A DNA stretch of 62,527 nt. Source: Prasinococcaceae sp. CCMP 1430. Lineage: Eukaryota; Prasinodermophyta; Palmophyllophyceae; Prasinococcales; Prasinococcaceae. Shown one piece after another: positions 10,549 through 18,500 of this stretch. How positions within the stretch are numbered: position 1 is the stretch's first letter; each line of letters opens with the position of its first letter. The stretch is taken from positions 305,441 to 367,967 of the forward strand of contig RQSC01000002.1 of NCBI GenBank assembly GCA_013416795.1, written 5' to 3'. Below the pieces are notes generated by a model. It ran no database searches and had not been told where the DNA came from. It saw only the letters and a list, made by a program, of their open reading frames with translations. Both the position numbers and the translations under genes were made by a program.

Positions 10549-11340
10549 TCACGCCTCGGAGAGCGTGGAGTCGAGCTTGTCCGCGATGTCGCGAAGCCAC
10601 GCTTGGTCGAGCCGGCCGAAGCCGCGCTGCGTGTCGGTGCCCGCGACGAGCACACCCTCGTCGCCGAGCGGGTGCACGAGCACGCCTTGCAAGTTGGCCG
10701 GCAGATACGGAAAGAACTCGTCGCGGCCAGGGAAGAGGATGAGATTCGCAAGGAAGTTGCCGTTGCCAGTCTTCATCGCCTTCGCCACGAGAGGGCCGGT
10801 GATCTCCTCGGCGGGCACGCCGTCGACGGCCGCTGACAGTTCATCGGGGCTCTCGGCGGGGCCCGCACGCGAAGCGGGCGCGCGCACGCCGGCCTGCATG
10901 ACACATCGCCCCCGGTAGAACACAGCCATGGACACGCACTTTGTCGCCGACGCCGAGGCGCGCCACGCCCACTCGAGCTCGCGCCGCGCAACGTCTGGCA
11001 AGTCGCTCGCGAAGGCCAGGCAGTCGTCGCCGCACGGCTCGACCGGCTCGGGCGTGCGCGCGGCAATGGCGCGCCACGATAGGCCCGTGAACACGAGCGA
11101 CGCCGCGCACAGCAGGCAGAGCACGTCGGCGCGCGTCTGGCTTCCCTCTGCCGCGAGCGCGAGCAAGCGGCCCGCGTTGCCGCCCTCGGTGGGCACTGCC
11201 GGGTGCAGGAAGAGCGCGATCCGGTTCACAGCGAGCCCCGCGACGCCGATGATGCCCGTATAGAGCGGCAGCGCCCGCACCGCGTCGGCGCTCGTGACGA
11301 ACACGTCGTCCTCCTCACTCCCAGGCGCGCCGGATCCACC
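10549..11340 (-). CDS. CCB4: CCB4/CCB2-like cytochrome b6f assembly factor, 5' end unresolved
   Basis: Plastid thylakoid protein of the CCB pathway, which attaches haem c' to cytochrome b6. The recognisable core runs from LPLYTGIIGVAGLAVNR (first membrane segment) through a second membrane segment (LCLLCAASLVFTGLSWRAIAAR). It continues with ELEWAWRASASATKCVSMAVFY, FLANLILFPGRDEFFPYLPAN and a conserved end (GFGRLDQAWLRDIADKLDSTL). This order of segments matches CCB4/CCB2 proteins. The frame is open upstream to 11670, but that part (Trp/Arg-rich, then Pro-rich) looks like intron or leader. A plastid-targeting exon probably lies between 11340 and ~11670. The given end marks the last convincing codon, not a start. 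Confidence 0.85.
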   Translation of the reverse strand, partial: GGSGAPGSEEDDVFVTSADAVRALPLYTGIIGVAGLAVNRIALFLHPAVPTEGGNAGRLLALAAEGSQTRADVLCLLCAASLVFTGLSWRAIAARTPEPVEPCGDDCLAFASDLPDVARRELEWAWRASASATKCVSMAVFYRGRCVMQAGVRAPASRAGPAESPDELSAAVDGVPAEEITGPLVAKAMKTGNGNFLANLILFPGRDEFFPYLPANLQGVLVHPLGDEGVLVAGTDTQRGFGRLDQAWLRDIADKLDSTLSEA

Positions 11341-11824
11341 GGGGGGCCATCGCCACCACCTGCACCGCCCGCGCCCTGCAGCTTGCTCTAGCTGCTGCAC
11401 TTTGCTTTGCTGCATCCCGGGGCTAGCTAGCTGGCCATGGCTGGTAGCGTTCTTGGCTTGGCTTCCGAGTAGCCTCGCGCGCACCGCCGCAGGGGGCGCT
11501 GCGCTCGTCGCGGGTAGCCGGGCGGGCGCGCTGCCGCGACCCTCGGAACCAGGCGAGGGCGGGCGACGCGGCACTGATGGCGGGGCGGCAGCCGTCCCTT
11601 CCCCACCGGGCGTTGCGCCCTGTGGGTGCGGCGGTGTAGCGTGCTGTGTTCGGTGGTGTGGGTGGTGCACCTCTAGGCCCTCATTTTACTGTCCGCCGCC
11701 CCCATCGCCGAGGGGGTCGCGTCGCGCTCGCGCGGATGCGCTCTCGCGCGCGCCCAGCGCTGCTTGCCGCAGCGTCGGCCCGGGCGGGGGCATGCAAGAG
11801 CGGGTGTCAAAGGCGGGGAGGCGC
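11341..11824. other. Region between CCB4-like and THF1; probable 5' exon of CCB4-like
   Basis: About 480 bases between the CCB4 core and the 3' end of THF1. It should hold the start and transit peptide of the CCB4-like gene. I could not choose between several in-frame possibilities. Nothing else is recognised. Confidence 0.4.
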
Positions 11825-12550
11825 TCACGCGGTCGCGTCCTCCTTCTTCTGCGCAGCCTCCTGCTTCTCGGCCTCGCGCTCAGCCTTCTTCTTGGCCTCG
11901 CGCGCGAGGAACTCGGCCATGAGCTCCTTGGCGGCGGTGAGCTTGGACAGCAGGCCGCGGTAGATGTCGAGGTCCTTGTCGACCGCGCTCTTCTTGGCAC
12001 CGAGCGCCTCGGTCAGTTTCTCCAGCGTGGAGGGCTCCGACGCGTTGCTCAGCTCCAGCAGCCTGAACATGCCCACCGCGAAGTACTTAGAGTACTGGAA
12101 GCCCTCGCCCGCAGCAGCACGCTCCGAGACGGCCTTGAGCGCGTCGGGCACGGCGCCGTTCTGCTCCTTGAAGCCCACCAGGCTCTCGGCGCTCTGCTCC
12201 TTGGCCCACGCCTCCAGGTCGGCGGCCGCCTTCTTGTACTCCTCGGGGTCCTCGTCCATCGAGCCCACGTACGCCGCGAACACCGCCGCGCGCGCCTCCT
12301 CGTTGCGGTAGCCGTCCATGAGCTGCTCGAACACCGTGATGAGGCCGAGCGCCATGACCGGGTCGAAGGTGTAGTTCTTCGCCCAGCGCGTGAAGTGCTG
12401 CTGCACAATCAGCTCCTGCAGCACGTTGTTGTAGAGCGCGGGGATGGTGTACGGGTACGCCTCGGTGAACTTGCGCTTGGTGTCGGCGACCGTCGGCGGC
12501 GCGAACACCTCGGCGCGCGCCGCGCACCGCCGCGCCGCCGGCCGGCGCGC
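11825..12550 (-). CDS. THF1: THYLAKOID FORMATION 1 / Psb29, N-terminus lost in gap
   Basis: Plastid protein needed for thylakoid organisation and photosystem II dynamics. The family core is unmistakable: PPTVADTKRKFTEAYPYTIP, then ALYNNVLQELIVQQHF, FDPVMALGLITVFEQLMDGY and YVGSMDEDPEEYKKAA. It ends in the typical long basic/acidic coiled-coil tail (LAREAKKKAEREAEKQEAAQ). The reading frame runs without a convincing ATG into the assembly gap at 12551. The codon at 12508 is GTG and is inside the protein. The transit peptide and start are therefore missing. Confidence 0.92.
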   Translation of the reverse strand, partial: ARRPAARRCAARAEVFAPPTVADTKRKFTEAYPYTIPALYNNVLQELIVQQHFTRWAKNYTFDPVMALGLITVFEQLMDGYRNEEARAAVFAAYVGSMDEDPEEYKKAAADLEAWAKEQSAESLVGFKEQNGAVPDALKAVSERAAAGEGFQYSKYFAVGMFRLLELSNASEPSTLEKLTEALGAKKSAVDKDLDIYRGLLSKLTAAKELMAEFLAREAKKKAEREAEKQEAAQKKEDATA

Positions 12551-12888
12551 NNNNNNNNNNNNNNNNNNNNNNNNNNNNNNNNNNNNNNNNNNNNNNNNNN
12601 NNNNNNNNNNNNNNNNNNNNNNNNNNNNNNNNNNNNNNNNNNNNNNNNNNNNNNNNNNNNNNNNNNNNNNNNNNNNNNNNNNNNNNNNNNNNNNNNNNNN
12701 NNNNNNNNNNNNNNNNNNNNNNNNNNNNNNNNNNNNNNNNNNNNNNNNNNNNNNNNNNNNNNNNNNNNNNNNNNNNNNNNNNNNNNNNNNNNNNNNNNNN
12801 NNNNNNNNNNNNNNNNNNNNNNNNNNNNNNNNNNNNNNNNNNNNNNNNNNNNNNNNNNNNNNNNNNNNNNNNNNNNNNNNNNNNNNNN
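12551..12888. other. Assembly gap (338 n)
   Basis: A run of 338 unknown bases. The start of THF1 lies in or beyond it. Confidence 0.99.
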
Positions 12889-13199
12889 CCCGCGTGCGCG
12901 CGACGTGGCTGCGCCACGCGGCGCGCAGCCGGCGGCCCCGCCGCCGGAAGCGCAGACCCGGGGAAAGCGAAGGACGAACCCGGTCAAGGACAGAATGGAG
13001 AAGACTACCGGGTATACACCGGGGGTGTGACAGGAGCCCGACCGAGAGCGACGGCGCACGGCGCTTCGCAATGCATCGCTCGTGTGGTCACGCCCAAAGG
13101 GCACGACTCCAACTTTAAAAAAAAAAACGAAGGTGGGTGTCGTAAATAAAACGATGCGCGGATTTATTTTTTGTGTGTGTGGTGTGTGCGCGCGTCTGT

Positions 13200-13985
13200 A
13201 TGCCGTTCCCCCAATGGCCACATTGAATGGTGATCGGTGTGCGTGTGAAGAAGGCCGAGCCGCCACCACGCATGCGAGCGCCCTCGCTCGGTCACGCACC
13301 GTCCATGCCGCTCGACGTCCTGGCTGGTGGTTGCAGGGGCTGCTGCGGTCACATTGGATGGTGATCGTGTGGAAAAACGTCCAGTAGCCGCCACGCCGAC
13401 GCGCCCCCGGCCACGCGTCGTCCATGCCGCTCGACGTCCTGGCTGGTGGCCGCGGGGCCTGCTGCAGTTTGGAGCTGCTGCGGTCACATTGAATGGTGAT
13501 CGTGTGGAAAAAGGTCCAGCAGCCGCCATGCCTATGCGTGCCCTCGGCCACGCGTCGTCCATGCGCTCGACGTCCTGGCCCCCTGGCTGGTGGCTGCCGG
13601 GCCTGCTGCGGTCACATTGGATGGTGATCGTGCGGAAAAAGGTCCAGCAGCCGCCATGCCTATGCGTGCCCTCGGCCACGCGTCGTCCATGCGCTCGACG
13701 TCCTGGCCCCCTGGCTGGTGGCTGCCGGGCCTGCTGCGGTCACATTGAATGGTGATCGTGTGGAGAAAGGTCCAGCCGCTGCCACGCCTGCGCGCTCTCC
13801 CGGCCACGTGTCGTCCATGCGCTTGACGTCCTTGGCTGGTGACCGCCAGGGGCTGCTGCGGTCACATTGGATGGTGATCGTGTGGACAAAAGTCCAGCCG
13901 CTGCCACGCCCACGTGTGCCCCCGGTCACGCGTCGTCGATGCCGTTCTATGCCATGACTGATACGCTCTGGCTGGTGGCTGCGGG
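13200..13985. repeat. ~128-bp minisatellite, six clear copies plus a degenerate one
   Basis: The core (g)tcacattg(a/g)atggtgatcg recurs with its acatt at 13220, 13351, 13486, 13614, 13742 and 13864, that is, spacings of 131, 135, 128, 128 and 122 bp. Each unit also holds a CCAGC(A/C)GC(C/T)GCCACG segment, cgtcgtccatg(c)cgctcga, and a Cys/Trp-poor ctggctggtggc segment. A degenerate copy without the core follows near 13935-13985. The units encode short unrelated frames on the minus strand; none looks like a protein. Part of the unit matches the 3' end of the zinc-finger gene at 14619 (see findings). Confidence 0.9.
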
Positions 13986-14172
13986 GGCTGCTGCGCGTTC
14001 GCGACTGTGCATACACCTGCGCTTGCGCTAGCGCTTGCGTAATCCGCCGGTGGTCTTGCATAATCCGCCGGTGGTGCCCACCATTGGCCGGGGCTGCTCC
14101 GACTCGAGCGCCGCCCAGATCGCCGACACGTCCTTCTTCCCATCCATTGGGTCCGACGACCTTTATCCCTCG

Positions 14173-14204
<32 letters not shown>

Positions 14205-14618
14205 TAGACGAAGATGGAGGAGCACAAAAACACCAACACCAACACCACCAACCCTCCCCCTCCTGTTCCCGCCCGCGCCGCCGATTGTCTCGCGTTGGGA
14301 CTTCCGGCGGTGCTTGCGCTCGCCCCTGTGCGTGCGCCTGCAGTACGAAACTTGCCGCTGCAGCTCCTGCAGTCCTGCTGCACACCAGCCTTGACTCCCA
14401 TCGCCGGCGCCGCCATTGTATTGTGCGGCGCGTTTGGCTGCAGCTGCTGCAATACAACAATTGCTCCAATCGCTGCATTTGCTACAAAAAAATGTCGGCG
14501 GCAGCCGCCACTATGCCTGCAGTATGCGCGCGTCTCGCACCGGCGGAGGTGAGCGCCGAGTGTCGCGTAGCAACGAGGCTCGCACGACGCCGTGACGATG
14601 GCCTCCGCGCACATCGGC
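13985..14618. other. Decayed partial copy of the zinc-finger gene's repeat region, with a long C run
   Basis: On the minus strand 14040-13985 reads QALAQAQVYAQ, close to [11 protein letters not shown] in the zinc-finger protein (gene positions about 15117-15075). A 15-bp direct repeat (taatccgccggtggt) lies near 14040-14075. A 32-base C run follows at 14173-14204. No intact gene is seen in the rest. Confidence 0.6.
14173..14204. repeat. Homopolymer C run
   Basis: Thirty-two consecutive C bases. The length may be a sequencing estimate. Confidence 0.9.
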
Positions 14619-16622
14619 TCACTCGTCGTCCATGCCGCTCGAGGCCCCTGGTGGCTTTTGCGGCCTGTCCAGTAATTCAGCCTGCACCTCCTCCGCGGTG
14701 AGTGTGCCCGACATCAGGACGCCACCCTGACCGCCGGTCTGCTGCATTGGCTGCAGCGGCGCGCCAGGGGTGGCGGCGATATTGGCTGCCAACGACGGCG
14801 GCAATGTCATCGTGGGCGCTAATGGCCGGCCCACCGCCTGCTCCTGCGGCAGGTCTGACGCCATCGCCAACGGCGCGACTTGGACGTTTCCCATCGGAGG
14901 CATGGCAGGCGGCTGCCAAATCTGCCCGCCACCGGCCACGCCCGTGCCAGCCGGCTGCACATTTGCCATCTGCTGCATTAGCGCGGCTTGTGCCCCAAGT
15001 CCGGCGAGATGAAAATTCATTGGCGCCGGCCCCATGGCAAGGCGCACATCTGCAAACGGGATGGTTCCCTGCGGGTTTTGCTGCGCGTGCGCGTACACGT
15101 GTGCTTGTGCTAGCGCCTGTACTTGCGCTTGCGCTTGCGCTTGCACTTGCGCTTGCGCTTGCGCCTGCAACATGTGCATTTGTTGTTGCTGCTGCAACGC
15201 GAGCATTTGTTGTTGCTGCTGCAATTGAAGCAAGTGTGGCAAAACGACGACGTAAACGACGACGTAAACGACGACGTAAACGACGACGTAAACGACGAAT
15301 TGCTGTGCTTGCTGCAGGTCCGCGTGAGCGTGCGCCGGCGCCACCATCATCTGTGGCATAGACGCGGGACCACCCTGTAGCGTCGGCGTCAATTGTTGCT
15401 CAGGCGTTGGAGCGGTGGCGATTTCCACTTTTCCCTGCACCGCCCTGCTCTTGCTCCGCGCGGCTACTTTCTTCCTAGCCTTATGGGTCGCCGCCCTCGG
15501 ACCAGCCCCGTCTGCCTTGCCCTTGCGAGTCTGCGCCCCATCGCTGGGCGACGCGAGCCTCTCAGCTGCGTCGCTCTCCGCTGACTCCTCCTCGGCCACT
15601 CCACCGCCGATCTTTTCCTTGCCTTTGGCCCTACCTCTCGATGGGCGACCGCCGGACGCAGCGGGTTTCTTAATACCCCCGCTGGCCTTGAGCGACACAC
15701 TTGCAGCCTCCCCGCCACCCTGCGAGCCGCTGGTACCTGCGCTACCACCTCTGGGCGTGCCAGCACTGGCGACAGCCCTCGCGGCGCGCACGGCCTCCCT
15801 CAGGTCTGCGTCCTTGCGTGCGTTTTCGGCCGCGATCTGGAATCTCCGCTTGCGCATCTTGAGGCGCGATACGCTCGCGCTGCACACGACGGGCCCGCCC
15901 GTGCACTGGCAGCATTTGTTGCAGCGAGGACAGAGCTCAGGATCCGTTTTGAGACCGCAGGCTGCGTAGCGCGAGCCGCAGTCGCGCACGTGGTATGCGC
16001 ACATGCACTCAGCGCAGCGCCGCGCGATGACGCGTCCACTTCGGGTAACCTCGCCGGGGATCTTGGGCAGCATGAGACGCGCCGAGCACTTGTGGCACGC
16101 CGCCTGTACTAACTCCTGGGCTTCAATCGCCGTCGTCGCGCCCTCGTCTGCGGCGCGCCCGCGCGGATACAAGGGCGGGGGCGTCGAGCCGACCTTCATC
16201 TCCGTGGGCGGCGCCTCAGCCTCGGCCGCCAACGATCCCGCTGCTGCTGCGTCGATCTGCGCCGCCTCGCCCCTCCTTTCCCCGGCGGCACCGGCCTGTC
16301 CTCCCGCATCGATCCCTCCTTCGCCTGCCCCACCGACCTTCCCCTGTCCTGCCGCATCGATCCTCCCCTGCCCGGCTTCATCCCGCCTCGCGGCCCCCGT
16401 GGGCTCTCCCCGCTCAACAGGCCCCGCAGGTGCGGAGCCAGCCACGGGCGACGCAGGCGACGCGGGCGCCTCCTCCTCCTCCTCCTCCTCCTCGGGCGCC
16501 GCGGGCACTGCTGGCGCAGCCTCCCCCGCGGGCACTTGGCCGGCCTGGCCGTCCCCGCCATCGCCACCTGTGCCCGCGCTGCCCCTCCCCCCCTCGCGCT
16601 CGGCGGCGCCGCCTGCCGCCAT
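14619..16622 (-). CDS. Cys-rich zinc-finger protein, CDCA7-like (zf-4CXXC_R1 type)
   Basis: A 667-residue intronless frame. After an acidic, Ala/Gly-rich N-terminus with an eight-Glu run, residues ~165-260 hold a Cys-rich cluster: [34 protein letters not shown], then a basic RLKMRKRRF. The order CxxC...CxxC...CxxCxxxCxC resembles the CDCA7/zf-4CXXC_R1 domain of chromatin proteins. A basic Lys-rich stretch and a long Gln/Ala-rich C-terminal half follow. That half contains a tandem VVYV tract (12-bp repeat near 15242), Gln runs and QAQAQ repeats. It ends GASSGMDDE. The start methionine at 16622 abuts a CCT-beta fragment on the other strand. The nuclear DNA-binding role is inferred. Confidence 0.6.
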   Translation of the reverse strand: MAAGGAAEREGGRGSAGTGGDGGDGQAGQVPAGEAAPAVPAAPEEEEEEEEAPASPASPVAGSAPAGPVERGEPTGAARRDEAGQGRIDAAGQGKVGGAGEGGIDAGGQAGAAGERRGEAAQIDAAAAGSLAAEAEAPPTEMKVGSTPPPLYPRGRAADEGATTAIEAQELVQAACHKCSARLMLPKIPGEVTRSGRVIARRCAECMCAYHVRDCGSRYAACGLKTDPELCPRCNKCCQCTGGPVVCSASVSRLKMRKRRFQIAAENARKDADLREAVRAARAVASAGTPRGGSAGTSGSQGGGEAASVSLKASGGIKKPAASGGRPSRGRAKGKEKIGGGVAEEESAESDAAERLASPSDGAQTRKGKADGAGPRAATHKARKKVAARSKSRAVQGKVEIATAPTPEQQLTPTLQGGPASMPQMMVAPAHAHADLQQAQQFVVYVVVYVVVYVVVYVVVLPHLLQLQQQQQMLALQQQQQMHMLQAQAQAQVQAQAQAQVQALAQAHVYAHAQQNPQGTIPFADVRLAMGPAPMNFHLAGLGAQAALMQQMANVQPAGTGVAGGGQIWQPPAMPPMGNVQVAPLAMASDLPQEQAVGRPLAPTMTLPPSLAANIAATPGAPLQPMQQTGGQGGVLMSGTLTAEEVQAELLDRPQKPPGASSGMDDE
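15242..15298. repeat. 12-bp tandem repeat inside the zinc-finger gene
   Basis: Unit gacgacgtaaac in about four and a half copies, encoding repeated V-Y-V-V on the minus strand. It is an in-frame multiple of three codons plus one, so length changes keep the frame. Confidence 0.9.
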
Positions 16623-16900
16623 TCGCGCGCGCGTTGCGGGGCATCCCCACCACCATCGCGGACAACGCGGGCCTCGACTCGGCTGAGCTCATTGCGCAGC
16701 TGCGCGCGGCGCACGCGACGCCGGGCTCCAACGCCGGTGTGGACGTCATCGACGGGGCGGTAGGTGATATGAAGCAGCGTGGCATCTTCGAGTCCTTCAA
16801 GGTCAAGCAGCAGGTCTTGCTCAGCGCGACCGAGGCCGCGGAGATGATCATGCGCGTCGACGAAATTGTCAAGTGCGCGCCCAGGCAGCGTGAGGGCTGA
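16622..16900 (+). pseudogene. CCT2: C-terminal fragment of chaperonin CCT subunit beta
   Basis: The frame [20 protein letters not shown], then [51 protein letters not shown] and a stop at 16898 is the last ~90 residues of CCT-beta, the eukaryotic group II chaperonin subunit. The other ~440 residues are absent: upstream plus-strand sequence loses all similarity at the start codon of the oppositely oriented zinc-finger gene. It could be a gene broken by rearrangement, a 5'-truncated copy, or the last exon of a gene split by misassembly. The residues present look intact and under constraint. Confidence 0.85.
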
Positions 16901-16953
16901 TGGTCGCAATTTTAAATAAACGGGAGGCTCAATAAGGTACACAACAATTTACA

Positions 16954-17445
16954 TCACGAGCGCAGGATCCTTAGCAGCCTCGTGCCCTTGTCCTTGAAAG
17001 CTTCGGAGCCCTTGGCCTTGAGTGCCTTCCGGAGGCTGATGACCATGAGATCCTTGACGTCGGCCAGCTCCCTCGCGGTGGACACGCGCTCCCAGAATGC
17101 CACCTGCTCTGCGCCGTACTTGGAGAGCAACAACGTGCTCATGACCGCGCGTAGCAGCAGCTCGACTTTGCCCGAGCTGCCTTTGTAGTGATCTGCGAGC
17201 GGGCAGAGGAGCGTGGCCGGCGCTGCGTCTCGCGCCATCACGTGCGCGGCGAACGCCCCAAGGTTCACCAGCTGCGTGGCATCCGTCGAGGGTAGCGCTT
17301 TGAGCCTGTCCCACAGCGTGGTACGCAGCGACACGCTGTGGACGCGCTCGCGTTTCGCAAGGGTGGCCGCCAGGTGCGCGTAGTACCGGTTGAAGCCGCG
17401 CTCGCGCAGGCAGCACTCGAGCACCACTCGCTGCACCTCCTTCTG
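16954..17445 (-). CDS. NOM1: NOM1/SGD1-type MIF4G-MA3 protein, C-terminal part only
   Basis: A frame encoding an MA3-like region: EVQRVVLECCLRERGFNRYY, AHLAATLAKRERVH, TTLWDRLKAL, LVNLGAFAAHVMARD and a helical, basic end (LRKALKAKGSEAFKDKGTR). This matches the C-terminus of NOM1/Sgd1, a nucleolar protein that recruits an RNA helicase for 18S rRNA processing. The MIF4G domain should lie upstream on the minus strand, but the frame breaks at an n (17446) beside a long G tract, and no NOM1 sequence appears beyond it. It is tail to tail with the CCT-beta fragment, 53 bp apart. Confidence 0.8.
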   Translation of the reverse strand, partial: QKEVQRVVLECCLRERGFNRYYAHLAATLAKRERVHSVSLRTTLWDRLKALPSTDATQLVNLGAFAAHVMARDAAPATLLCPLADHYKGSSGKVELLLRAVMSTLLLSKYGAEQVAFWERVSTARELADVKDLMVISLRKALKAKGSEAFKDKGTRLLRILRS

Positions 17446-17446
17446 N
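17446..17446. other. Single n beside a G tract, probable contig join
   Basis: One unknown base followed by 14 G, A, then 10 G. NOM1 coding sequence ends here. Confidence 0.7.
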
Positions 17447-17471
17447 GGGGGGGGGGGGGGAGGGGGGGGGG

Positions 17472-18500
17472 CTTTTGTCGAGGTGCGCGCCGCGCGCTGC
17501 CGGCACACGCCATGCGCACGCCTCAGCTCCCTCCTCTCCCCGCTTCAAGGCGCTCGATCGGCAGGTCTCAATTTTGCAGCTCGCCGTTGTGGGACCCCCG
17601 CAGGCGCTGGCGCTGGCGCGGGAGCCTCGCCGCGCACGAGCGAGAGGCACCCAGCAGCGCAGCGCCACCACCATCGCCCCCGCCACGGGTGGCCCGCTGC
17701 ACTGCCAGCGCCGAAAGGCGCGCTTCGGCGCGCTCCCCTTCCGCGACATCGCGCGAACAGACAGATTTGACAAAAAAGAGGTTACATCGCGCGGCCCAGC
17801 GCCCGCCACGCGGCACCGTAACGCGAGACCGTTCAATACACAATCATCTCGTCGATCATTGCGCCGATGAGCGGCGCCGGCAGCTGCTGAGTCAGCGAGT
17901 GTATCTGCCGCATCAGCATCACCGACCTGCCTGACGTGATGGGACGTGCGGGGACGTGGCACTCGTGGCTCTGGCTGGCTGGGCGCGGAAGGGGAGAGAG
18001 GCAGCACAGGTCGATCGAGCGCCAAACTCGATTCCCTCCGCGATGTCTGGCTGGCCGTGGGCGTGCAGCCGGCTGGAGGCGGCTCCTGATGCGAGAGGTC
18101 ATGAGCCCATGAGCGCATGCATGGACACACAGTATGAGTTGCTCTCCTGTTACTCGAGCCGACCTTCGAGCTCGAGCTCGCGCGAACCCCAGGTACGGAT
18201 GCGGATCCGATCGAGGAGGAGGCCGGGTCGGGTCGGCTTCGTCGGATGCACGCCGGCGCGAAGACCGGCGGGCGGAAGGGGAAACGTGCACGCGTAGCTG
18301 TTGTAACGTTTTCGGCGGTTGTCGTTTGTGTCGTTTTGCGGACGGTCTCCGGAACGTGATGCTTTTTGACGAGAGTTGTATCAACGTGCAATTCTAGTGC
18401 GAAAACTGGTATCGTGTGTCCCCCGCCCGTCGCAGGTGTGGCACGCCCCGAGGCACAGACGCCACGCCACCGCCACGGCGTCGTTGGCGCCGGGTACGAA
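17472..18500. other. Intergenic, no gene seen
   Basis: About 1 kb between the NOM1 fragment and trehalase. Open frames are present on both strands but none resembles a known protein. It contains gagctcgagctc-type repeats near 18165 and would hold the trehalase promoter. Confidence 0.5.

Noticed and set aside
13200-13985. CRISPR-like spacing of the tandem array
   Set aside because: Units are ~128 bp with the whole unit repeated, no short repeat with unique spacers, and the DNA is eukaryotic nuclear.
13164-14478. Open frames in the minisatellite encoding repeated WTFFHTITIQCDRS
   Set aside because: The repeat is read in several frames and its unit lengths (122-135 bp) are not multiples of three, so frames shift between copies. 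No evidence of translation.
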